A stretch of DNA of 64,000 nucleotides, taken from Marthasterias glacialis. Lineage: Eukaryota; Echinodermata; Asteroidea; Forcipulatida; Asteriidae. The notes under the pieces are model-generated. The model was not told the DNA's origin and made no database searches. It saw only the letters and a program-made list of their open reading frames with translations. Below, one piece after another: positions 42,901-55,400 of the stretch. The position numbers and the translations under genes are program-made. How positions within the stretch are numbered: the stretch's first letter is position 1; each line of letters begins with the position of its first letter. The DNA is taken from NCBI GenBank assembly GCA_911728455.2, contig OU452230.1, positions 325,001-389,000 of the forward strand. Direction: 5' to 3'.

Positions 42901-45900
42901 GAAATGAAGTGACGAATCTCGTTCCCTTGAATTACTTGTAAGTGTTTGTAAAACATACCAGTAAACAAACCAAGAACTACACAAATCTTTAACCTTATTC
43001 CTTAGCTTTCTGTGAAAGCTTCATTTCAATAATTCAAAGAGCCAATGATTTCTTTTTCTCCAAGATGACTGCACTTTCTCAGAATGACCTGTATTTGTGT
43101 CAAGTTAACAACAATTGAGCTTTTCAATACTCGGTGATGATCCAATCATGTTGATTCGATATCAAGCCAGCCTGTAAACCTTATGTAAGATAACGATACC
43201 CACCAGAAGGATATCAGCAAATTTGTATTCCATGAAAGTCAAATTAGAATGTTTGATCATTTCCAAAGATTAATCAATGCTGGGAGCAAAATAAGAATGG
43301 AAATTAGTTTGTTGAGAGTAATTTTATCAACAAAGTTATTCCAATAATTAATTAGTGTTAAAAATGCCCACATGTTATGCTTTAACTGTCTGCAGGTATA
43401 ATGTGTTGGACCGACTGCGCCTAGTGGCCTTGCAGAAGGCTGAACATCTTGTGGTCATTGGTGATAACATTATCACAAGATGGTACACAATTCCAAACAT
43501 GTAACTTACACAAGGTCTAAAAAGAGAATTTTCAGAAGTCCATCTTATGATAAGATGAAAAGAAAATACAGGTCTGATAATCCAAATACAGGTCTAATAA
43601 TAGTGTGAAGAATAGTTGACAAGTTTAACTGGTGGAGAGTAATAGACATTAAATACATTGCAAAATGATAAAAATGTAGTGATTACTTTATAAACTAATA
43701 TCTGAAACCAACCCCCAAAAATAAATCCAAATGCTGACAAATGGCAGTAACAAATGCTTTGAAATCCTTCCCCCAAAAAACAGTAAAAGCATCCTACTCT
43801 AGGATGTACACTGAGTGAAGACTAAATAAACCAAACCCTTGTAGGAAACCAATATTAAAGACATTGACTTGTCAAGAGTCATTTCAATTAATACCATCTA
43901 TGGAGCTTCAGAGAAGCATCAACATTATCCTGGCTGTATGACCTCTTCCACAGACTCGCACAAGTTCAGGAATATGTAAACTAAGCATATTTTACAACAG
44001 ATTAAAGTACAGTTAATAAGTTTAAGTGTAATTGCTATGAATTATATAATGTACCGGACTAGGACTAAACATGTATTGCTTTAAGTTTTATTCACAAGAT
44101 TGACCATGACAATACAACTCAAATTTGCAACTATAGAATAGAAAGAAAAATACTAGTAATAGAATAACATTGGATTTTATACAATTTCAGAAACTCCTAA
44201 CAGTTCCTTCAGAACAAATTAAAAGAGACTCATATCATAAAAACCACCCCAAATGCAAGTTTATGCTTAGTCAGCTTAAAAACTATTGAAGAATCTGTCT
44301 TAAACATTGCAAAAGGCTCTGCTTAAGAAATAACTTTGAACTGTTTACATATAACATAGTAGGTGCATTTTGAGAAATCGTACAATCCCAATTTCATTAA
44401 AATAAACACATGTAAATTGCTAAGAAGATTTTGAAGAAGTTAAACAGAATCTCTAGCTTTTCTACAAGTGTTTTACTTTATCCCACAAGTTTTGAGTTGG
44501 CAAAAATGTAAACAATATGAGAAAATTCATGTTTTTGCCTGAAATGAGCTGACCCCCAAGAGAACTTTGAATAATGTCAATCTATCTAAGTAACATTTAT
44601 AAAAAAAAAACCCACAAATTTCACAATAAACAATAGAACATTTAACACCAACTTAAAAAAAAAACACCTTCAAATGTACACTGAGGCATATAGCTACACT
44701 TTGTACAGTCCTTAAAGAAGAGTGCCACGATAGCAGACTCTTCGTTAAAAATACTCCGTTTATAAATACCAAGTTACAAATTTTCATAAATAAGTTTTGT
44801 TTAAACATGGCTAAAATGGTCTACGTACACAGTCTGAGGCTGAGCACACTGTGCTGCTGTGTGAGTTAACATTGCTGGGAAGGTACCTCTGGTAATGTAA
44901 ACATGTGTTACTATCAATAAAAAATCACAAGCTGTTAAGAAGAAGGCAGTCATTAATAAAGATAGGTCTTTCAGATAAATCAACAGCATTGCCACTACTA
45001 ATGTGAAGCCCAGGCTAGAAATCTCTAAACATTGTGTAGTTAATCAACTTCTGATCATGATTATTGTGACTGTTTGCAGGCCTTTCCAGTAAGCAGTATT
45101 GTCTAATCCAACGTGTACAAAAGAGAGTAGTTGGGTTTGATTCCAATCAATTAATAGTTTAAAGCTAGAAAACCTTGTGTAAACTCCTTTGTTATGTTCC
45201 AATGTTTACAACAATACATGTAGTCATATTCTGAGAAAGGATCAGTCTATTTTCCCATTCAGACCTGGTTTGCTTAGTGGGAGAAACTAAGATGGCTGGC
45301 AACAAAGATCCTGCAGATACAGGTTGTAAATATTACCGCTTGTCTGCATCCACACCAGCATTACTGGAGCAATAGACTTGTATCAGTTTTGTAGGAACTT
45401 ACAAACTGAACACTAGACTTGTATCAGCTTTGTAGGAACTCATTAACTGAACAAAAGACTTGTATCAATTTTGTAGGACCTTATTTAATTTTACCTGGTA
45501 TTGTCATGCAGCCTCAAACCCATGGTTTTCAATATTTAAACTGGGTAATATACTTCACCTAGTAATGCTATCTTGTTAAGCAAGTTTGTTTAGCTGGATT
45601 AAATGTGCATCAACTGTAAACATAAAGCATTTCTGATTGGTTAAAACACAGGCTAAGTACTTAATTATCTTATTTCCTTAATGAAATGAAAATGACAATG
45701 CTACACCATCTATTCTTCATTGAAACAATCAATAGTGCTTATCACTTGAACTGTGGCTATTGACAAAAAAACAAACCAGATACAGCTAGCCATTAACCAT
45801 GAAACATACTCTATTACATAAAAACCCTTTTAAAACTTAAAATAAAAAATGAGTGTTTTTCTAACATTAAGCCAAAGTAACTCCACAAGCGGGGATCAGT

Positions 45901-47886
45901 GCATTATTGGATAGGTAAGGTTAACCTAATTATTTCAAAGAGATTCCTTAAAAAAAACCTTCACTCATTGATTAGTACAGGGAACCAGTCACAAACATGT
46001 ATTAACATCATTTAGTGTTTTGGGTGGTAAACCAGATTCTGCTAAGCAAAATTGATATGTGCATAGCAAGTAATGACATTGAGCCCAAGTGTGTACAGGA
46101 CAAGCTAAACGGGCAACCAGTGGCATGCCAGCTTTCGACCTTTCCTGAGGTCACTACCTGAGCTCATCACATCATATTTATAGAGAGAGAAAATAGCATC
46201 AAAGTGTGTCATTTTAATATGATGTCTCTTTGGTTGAATGATTTACAACATGAATCTTAAAGTAATGCTCAAGGGAAAGAATGCTTAGGATTAATGACTG
46301 CATGGCAATTATCACTAACGATTACCATCTTCAGCTATTACAACCATAACTAGTTCCCGATTACCATCTTCAGCTTTTATAACCATAACTGGTTCCCTCT
46401 TCTGCTTCCCTATACTTTCTATTAACTTGGAGTATGATTAAAACAAACAATAGAAACACTGAACAAATACTTTCCAACTTATTACAGCTCCTTTTGAATG
46501 CATTATAAAAGTCATATAGGTGACATCTAAGACAATTTTAAGACATTTTACCTTACTATTTATGTATTTACCAAGAATCTCTAGTGTTCTTTTAATCCCA
46601 TTAATGTTGTTGGATTGTTTCTTATTAGAAGCCCTGGTGGTGTTTGTTTACATTACATCAGAGAACATTTGAGGATGATAAAAAGACAATCAAAGTTTTT
46701 TTTAATCTTGTTATTAGACTCTGGTCTTTCCTTCTGTCCCAAAAGAATTTATCCAAATTTGTTTCGAAATTTCTCTGGCAAATTATGATCAAAACAAACG
46801 CTCAAGAACGGTTTTTTATTTTATTTTTTTTAATTTTATTTTATTACACATCCAACAGCGCAAACGCCAATTACATGATGGTGATTAGGAAACGAGAAGA
46901 AATGTTCAGTTTTAGAAGTGGGAGGAAAACCCCAATTGGGGGAAAACCCACGGAATCAGGTAGGGACTGAAAACCCAATCCACATGCCGGGCTCCGGTCC
47001 AGGATTTGAACCGGGGTCCACAGAGGTGAAAGGCAGGGAAACCACTGAGCCAACCTGAGCCCCATGATATCTAAATCCAAAATGCTTCTAAGCAAAGACG
47101 ATCTTGCTTACCAATGCTGTGAATGAACATGAGTTATGACTGGTTCAATACTTAGTGTACAAGAACTGTATAACACTGGGTTGCAGGGTATTGTCAAACA
47201 ATTAATATATGTAGAAATGTATCTGAAATAAATCATTTGTCAACTCATCCATTTTGATATTACAAAAACCATCCATGATACAACATGAAAAATGTTCACT
47301 TTGTTCTTGAAAATGCTCTGCCTGATCATGATTTATAACTGTCTTGTCCTTTTATTATAATTATTCATTGGGTAAAAGGAAATAAATTGACTTAAATTTT
47401 AAAAATTTGACACAAAGTTAGTTAGGTTTATTTATATGTCTACATCTCTTTGTGTTAATGAAGATACGACCACAATTGTAAGTCAATCAATCAAACAACA
47501 GGTGTTATGTTCTAAATGAGTCCTTGGTTGATATAATAAAAGCCTGTATTCACAGTATGTAGTCCTCAACAATCAGTCATGTTGATCTACATTCCCATGA
47601 CACTCTTCATCACATAGGGACCAATTTATAATGCTACGTACGTCCCAGCAATATCTTACCATACAGAACCACTTAGTACAACTAGAAAACCATACACATA
47701 AAACTAGACATGTAGAATCAGCTACTACCTCAGTTCAGATAGATAGTTATTGGTGTAACTGTTAAGGTAGCTCTGAGGGTTATAGTAATAGGGTTGAGTT
47801 TGGCGACTACTACTGGTGTATGTTACGTAGCTCCCCGGCCCGGCCGCTCTCGGTGGTGTACTTTCGGCTGGACTGGGGTCAAGACG
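42901..47886. other. Spacer between convergent AGGF1 and PIAS genes
   Basis: It should contain the PIAS 3' UTR on its right side. It holds the SINE at 46845-47065 and a dispersed repeat copy at 45235-45305. A short open stretch after a CTGCAG acceptor-like site at 43396 is described under findings. No convincing gene. Confidence 0.4.
46845..47065 (-). repeat. tRNA-derived SINE
   Basis: Read on the minus strand it starts with GGGGCTCAGGTTGGCTCAGT (A-box-like). A B box GGTTCAAATCC follows at 47012-47002, then a body with GTGGGTTTTCCCCC and TTTTCCTCCCACTTC, and a T/A-rich tail (46815-46850). The body motif is common to many invertebrate SINEs. Confidence 0.8.
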
Positions 47887-49438
47887 TCAATCGAGCGCAA
47901 TAACATCAGCGAGGTTGTAACCGCTGGCACTACCATTGCTGGCTGTTCTGCTGGTGCCGCTGCTGTTGCTGTTTGTCGTGCTGATGCTGCTGGCACTGCG
48001 GATGCTGTTGCTGGAGGCAGCGAGGTGGTCAAAATAGAGATGTGGCATGTATTGTGACTGTAACCATAGATATATACAAAATAAATGGAACTTCAATGTT
48101 AAGTTCAACCAAGTAATCAATTACATGCGTATAAACATCACCCTCTATTGAACATACAGAATTCAAACATGCATTGTTTAATTGCAACTTTAGTGTAATG
48201 AAACTATCCTACATGTAGTAATAAATCGTTTTAAATCTTATTTAATTGTAAACTATAATGCCATCCATGTTTTTTGCCAAATTAAACAAATCATAAATTT
48301 AACTGCAAAACAGACGCAAATATGCTTAGCATGAGGCTAGGCATTCCAATCTACTTAGTGATTTAAGAAATGAGTTTGTTTTTAACCCTTCACACCAGTC
48401 TATTAACGGATAGACCCTTCTCTTTGCAATAAGTGCACTGGGTTCTTTACGTCCCATCTAAAGGACGCAGCAATAATGGTTAAGTGTCTTGCTTAATAAG
48501 GACACAAGTGTCACAACTGGGACTCGAACCTACACTCAGAAACACCAGAGCTCAAGTCCGGTGTTCTTATCCGCTCGGACATGACACGCCATGAAACATT
48601 CCATCTTTCAACTCATGAAAACATTCTCACCGATACACTCATAAACATTTATTATTTGTTTAATGTAAGGGTTATGAAAGTCTTTGTTCACGCGATAATT
48701 TTTTTGAAAGTCAGTAAAGAAACATAACATTCAAACAACAGCAATAAAGCTGATTGAACAAAGACAAGATCGAACAAGTGTATATAGAATGAGAATAGTA
48801 AACTGATCAGATTTTGGACTTACCTGTGAATCATTGTGAAGTAAAGAGTACAGATCCATTCCTGTTGACAATACAAATAAAAATTAAAAATCACTTATTT
48901 TATAGATCAAGTCACATGGAAAAAAGGCATTTAATCTGGTAACTTTATTAAAGTAGGCCATGTAAGTAATGTAGAAATCTGTAAACGTTTATATTTTTTA
49001 ATTTTAGCAATGTTAGGCACATGCTTTCCACTTGCTAATGTAATTAGTACCTGTGTAGAGCTAATGACTCACTTCATACACTACAGAATATACTGCATGT
49101 AACATGCTAAGCACGGGGGGGGGGGAATTGTTAACAGCAACGAAGGCATGAAATACACATCTTGCAACTGCTTGCCGGCAACTTCTTGCTTACCAAATCA
49201 ACTTGTAAAGCACTTAAGCACTTAAGAAGATTAATGACTTTGAGACTTTGTTAACTAGTGCAATGGGTCAAATCTAGACTTACCAGGGTAATCTGTTGGG
49301 GGCATCGACAGGTATGGTGGATTGTAATCACCAAACAGAGGCATCTGAGAATGTGTTTGAACCAGATCCATAGAAGGTAAAAGACTAGAGTGATGTGATG
49401 TTGGCAGTGGAGGCTGTAAGCTGTAATCTATGGGGTAC
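47887..49438 (-). CDS. PIAS: PIAS C-terminal exons
   Basis: Exons 49438-49284 ([20 protein letters not shown] and on), 48861-48824 ([12 protein letters not shown]) and 48057-47887 ([18 protein letters not shown], a Ser/Thr/Asn-rich run, then DVIALD and stop). The aromatic LYFDHL followed by Ser-rich text matches the corresponding tail of vertebrate PIAS. Confidence 0.9.
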
Positions 49439-52400
49439 CTGGTTGGAAAAAAAGACCAAAGCTTGTTATAACTCCAAATGCCAGTGCCTATAAATCAAAT
49501 CTACATTTATAACTTGTAACAGGTAAGACTTAGTTAAGATTCAACAAAATATTCCACCCTGGAAACAGTGCCTCATATCCAGAATGTCACTGCAGCGTTT
49601 AATCACATAAGTCCTCTAGCTTACACAAAGACAGGTTAAATCACATGTTAAACAAAGACAACAAATGGCACCAATAGTTATTTTGTTTGGTTTCACAGCT
49701 CAGTCAGAAAAATTACAACCAATCAGTCCAACCTTGGTACCTCACTCAATTAAAGTTGCATAACAATATCCCTAAATCAAATTTCACAGTCTGTAATCCA
49801 AAGGCTATTGTCCAGATTAAGCCTTAAAACACCTGTCTATGTGGAATGCAACAGGTATTAGCACTATTGTCTGGTTAGCAATGGTCCAGTGGCTTTAGTT
49901 TTGTATTTTAGAACCAACTGGCCCTTCTTGGCATCAAAGGTCTGTGTGGCTTGCTTGGAAAACTCTGGCTTAGCAAGTAAATGGTGCTGGGTTCAAATCC
50001 CAGGTTGCATGGGTCCAAATCCCGAGCAAGACAAAAAAAAAAAATGCATGTTTCCCAGCCCAGGCAAGAAAATATATAGTTAAACATAATGTTAGATAAT
50101 CTGTTCTCATCAAAAAATGTAAAAATTGTAACTTTAATTATATATTATGTTCTTCCATTGTTTGATCCAAAAAAGCGTGTGCTACAGAGTGTTTCAGGTG
50201 GTTTACCTGTAATCCACAACGATTTGATCTTTATTTTGTATTGATTTTTCTATCTCCTCTCTTCAGGAGAGGGTGTCATAGATTTAATCTAATACTCTAG
50301 TTTTTAATAAGCATACCATACAACCAACCTGGTAAAAAAGTCATTAAACTTTGTGATCATATTTTAGTGAAAACACAATGCCAAACGGTTTCTGTTTAGT
50401 CAGGGATTTTGTGTACATTCATATCAGACTGGTTTCAAGTGAATCAATATTGATTACAAGAGGTTTTAAAACACTGTCTTCTCCAATATGTCACTATTTC
50501 ATACTTGCAAGATGGGTTATAGTAAAAGAATTAGCAGTGCCTTTTCACATTGATATTAATATATATATTTAAATAATTAACAATTCTGTAAATATGATTT
50601 AAATGAGACACAGAAAACAAAACATTTCTTAACATCATTTGATGAATTTACTGATAATGCACCTGCTCAGCAGTTTATCTTTCAAACAGATATTTATCAA
50701 ATTTATCAAGTAAGAGAAATTATTTTGAAACTTTTCCTTTACCCTAACATCCAAATCCTGGATACTCCACAATAATTTTTCATATTAAACCAATAACAAA
50801 CTATTACTGACTTACTGGACATGTTTTAAGCCCAAAACAAACAAAATTGCTATTTATAAGCAATTTATATATCCTCATGAATTAAATGAACATGATGGTT
50901 CTAACAAAAAGTTATCTTTATGTAGAAAACAAATTAAATATAAGAACTCTTCAACAAAATGTGTCAAACTGACACTATTAAACCTTTTCTCACAAAGTTT
51001 CTATTTTGGGAATGATGCGTAAAGAAAGGACATTCCATATAATACTTGGGAAAACACAGTAGATTATCTGCATCAGCACAAGGCAAAGGAAATATAAACT
51101 TTTTGAGTTTAGGAACTTTTTGCAGAAAAATAGTTTGATGTACACCTTGAAAAAAAACACCACCTTTGTAATTATTTGTTTCATTACACATGCAACAGCG
51201 TAATCGCCAATAACGGGGTGAATAGGAGATGATGAAGAAATGTTCAGTTTTAGATTTGGGAAAAACCCAAATGGGGGAAAACCCACGCAATCAGGTAGGG
51301 ACTGAAAACCCAATCCACATGCAAAAAACACCACCTTTGTAATTTATTTGTTTCATTACACATGCAACAGCGTAATCGCCAATAACGGGGTGAATAGGAG
51401 ATGATGAAGAAATGTTCAGTTTTAGATTTGGGAAAAACCCAAATGGGGGAAAACCCACGCAATCAGGTAGGGATTGAAAACCCAATCCACATGCAACGCT
51501 CCAGTCTGGAGCAGGATTTGAACCACGATCCACAGAGGTGAAAGACAGGGAAAGAAACCACTCAGACAACCTGATCCTGAATCACTTATGTCTGATAATC
51601 TGAGTCAATACTTAAAGGAAAATAGAGGGTGGTTATATCCTCTTGTTCTATTATTGGCTAATCTAGCTGACTGAATGGCAGATCGAGCTGGTCTATCCAG
51701 TGTAGGGGACGCACATAATGAGTCAAGTATTGTACTACAATATGAATTCTCACGGGAATTAAAGGAGTAATGTGATAAGATAGATGCAGTTGGAGTATCA
51801 CATTGGTGTGGTAGTGGGGATAGTACGGGAGAAGGATGAGACAAAGGTGATACCAACCGTTTATTAGCCATTGTTAGTGGTGGTGGTGATTTTGGTGATG
51901 GGGAGATGACATTAGGCTCAGCTAGTCTTGTATCTTCTTCATCATCTTCATCCTCAGTGACTCTCATCGTTGCAGCGCGATGTTGAGGTCTTGGGACAGG
52001 TTGCTCATCCTCCTCATCTGTATCACTACTAACTTCTTCTTCTGTCTCATCACCTTCATCTTCAGAGCTTGAGACAGTCAGGTCAATGCATTCTACATTG
52101 GACTTCTTATTTGGTGATAAATCCTCACCTAATAGTGGAAATTATAATAAAATATTTAAATTTATAGTTTGTTAAGGAAGTTCTTGAGGGTACACTGTAT
52201 AAACATATCTTCTGAGAAGACATGGTGGCTCTAAAAATGCCGATGGTTCATTACATGATATTACTTCAAGCAATACCAAATATACTTCATCTGCATGCAG
52301 AAATTCAATTTAAATACTACCTATAGTTACCAATTTCAGCGGGGAGGATTATTGTTAAAGGGAATGTAACCTTAACCAGTTCACTGCGGAGGACCCAACA

Positions 52401-55400
52401 ATAGGCCAAACTCTTACGCAACACGCAGCAAAGGGCTTATAAACTGGCAATCATGTAATACCGGAACAAAATTTGACCGGACATTCCATTGTGGAGCTTG
52501 CTTAGTGCATGCATTCACCATGCAATGCTTCATGTTCCCCTTACAAAGTGGGACAGATGGTACTGGAATGAATGCTCTAAATCTCCCCTTTTGCAGGGGT
52601 TATTGGGTAATCCTGGATTCCAGACCTTTGTCCTTTTGTTACAAGAAGGGGATTACCAGCGATCAAGAGGTTGCCACCACTGTTTATCAATGTATTTCGG
52701 CTCAATGGGAGGTAAGTCCAAGTAAACCCAGATTCCAGCCTAGATTTTGGACTATGGGACCAATTATCAGCCTTACCTCATGGCAGAGGCTTAGTGATTC
52801 ACACTGAATGAATCTCATATTTTCTCAAAAGAGAACAACAAAACCTGGTGCTTTTTATAAGAACCTTTGTTGTCTTGGCATTGTTTAATCAGGTTTCTTT
52901 GTGACAACGATATTTTAAACGATTCCCCCACAAAATACCGCACAGAGGCACTGGTTAAAACAGCCCAACTTCAAACTGACTGACTTAACATTAGTCTGTT
53001 CAAACCCATAGACAAATCTGAGCCATAGAACTGGGTTGGCACTATTCCACACACAACACCCAGCATTCACAGACATCCACTACTAATTATGTTTATCAAC
53101 TATACATAGTGCCTTGGTGACACACAATAAAGACAGCATGCAAAGCCTACACAAGTAGACTGGTGTCCAGGCAATAAAGTAAACTGACCATCTGACATAT
53201 TACTGATGTTCATAACAGAGCTGTAGCTACGCTTCTTCTCTGATAGTGGCTGCCAAGAACCATCTTCAAGGAACTGGATTTCAAGACTTGGAGTATGATG
53301 TGCCAAGATCTCCATGAATAGGCTGGAAAGATAATAGACATTTCTCAATCAATTACCATCAAGTTCTTCATTAATCCAGGCAGTCACAAATGCTCAAAAA
53401 TCCTTTTAAGAAAGTTGTCTGATTGTTACTGCAAGTCCAGATAACAAATTTGCTTATCATTGGGTCAAGCACACCAATCTTATCTAAATCCAACCATTTG
53501 GAAGTTAGTTTATCATACAGTTGAATATTTTGGAGGATACGAGAGGGTCTTTACTCTCTTGCTAAGGAAACTAGGGGATTAGGGTTAACAGTCAAACCAC
53601 AACAAGAAACCTTGAAATTGAAACTTAAACAATTATTGACAGGAAAATTTGCAAAGGGTCTGGCATTTAAATCTTAATTGAGTCCAACTATTTAGGTATT
53701 GAATTTGGGTGTGTTGTTCTGTCTCATTTGAGAAAGTAATTCATGAGTTTAGATTTCAAGACTTTGTACGAACCCATCAATGATGAGGGAGTCAAAGGGA
53801 GCTTTCCTGTCACACACAGGACAGATCCACGTTGGTTTCTTCTCATTCATCTTAAGGTACAACACAGCATCAAAACACTGCAGGTGGTTGCAGGTGATTG
53901 GACGACATGGCGTGCTCATGCGCATCTTGCCAAGGGGGCACATTAAGCTAACTCGAAGGCTCATGGTTGCAATCTCACTCTCTGGGTCATGAGATAATTT
54001 TTCTTTAACTGATGGAGGAAAGCAAACACATCAACAGGCTATTACGTAAGGTATCTAGTGTATTCATGTAGGGCATGGTGTACTTACATGTTTGTGCAGT
54101 GCACAAGCTCTCAAACTGGTATTAACATGTTCTTTAGTCACTATACAATGGGAGACTTTTGAGACGTTAGCGGGCATCCCACAGACCGATCCTTTTCTAT
54201 TGTTCTCAGCGATGAAAACAATGGAAAAGGACCAGTTTGTGGGACGCCCGCTATCGTCTCAAAAGTTTCCCATGGAGCAATAAACATGAACTAAAACATA
54301 ATGAAAATGAGTTCAGCATATTTGGGACAGATGCATGTCTCGTTATCTACCAGTCTACTTGATTTGTTTCAAATGGCATAGTATAACTACAAGAAAGTTC
54401 AAGGACTCACTGAGTGCTCTGGAGTGGTCTGCATTCCTGACTCCATTATTCTTCAATCTCTGGTAAAGAATTTCTGCTGAAAGTTGACTGACTAAGTAGA
54501 CTGCAACACAGTAGGACTGTGGGAAAATTCAAGGAAAAACATAAAAATAACAAATGCTTCATTTATTACTTATTATTTGTTTCAATAAAGATACCAACAA
54601 ATTGTTATCAAGTTAAGTTCAAGAAAGACATGAATAACAGTTCCTTTATGTTTTGTTTGGGACCTTGTTTTTTTTATATATTTTAATCTGGTGAATAAAA
54701 ATAAGAAACCGAGTGCTGCAGGGAAAACTATTTCCCCTGACAATTTGTACATACATGTATTGGTAATAAAATAATGAAGAGTGACTTACCCGCCCTATCT
54801 CTGGGATCCACTGGACATCTACTTGGTTGGGTGAGGTAGGAGTTAATCGAGAAAGCGGGGTTATGTTGACTGGTCTACTCGGCCGCTTAGGTTCAGACCC
54901 TGCTTTGGTTTGTGGCAGGAATGGCTGTCAAATTAAACAAAGTTATAGAACAATCAGCAATTACTTAAATCAGATCTGGTGATGCGACAATAAATTCCTA
55001 TATACCGCCTTTAAAAGTTATCTCTCCTTTGCCATCTTCAACTTCCCCTGTTTATAGAAAAAACAAAAAATCAAAGACACAGACAAACTGATATGCCATT
55101 TAAAAGGACCAGACTATTTGATCCTTACAGCTATTGGCTGTTTCTGATTAAGCGACTGTGGCTGGATCACACCATGTTAACATGCAATGAAGCAAAGACT
55201 GCCCTTAGCAACAGCATTAGCAACAGCCGCAGCTGATGATTCAGACACAGCCTCAGTTTGGTTCCATGAAGTTAAATGGATCATAAACAAGCACCTGTCA
55301 ATAAGTAGTTCTGTCACTCTAAGAAAACTGTACACTCTATGTATTACATGGGTACAAGTATAGACTGTGGTTTGTATGATGAGAACCACAGCCATCATGG

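Noticed and set aside
47823-48032. Second open minus-strand frame (Ala/Pro/Thr-rich, 69 codons) over the last PIAS exon
   Set aside because: It is a shadow of the Ser/Asn/Thr-rich PIAS tail in another frame; the DVIALD ending supports the chosen frame.
48401-48598. Class II tRNA gene
   Set aside because: A and B boxes are present but the acceptor stem does not close and a SINE body follows.
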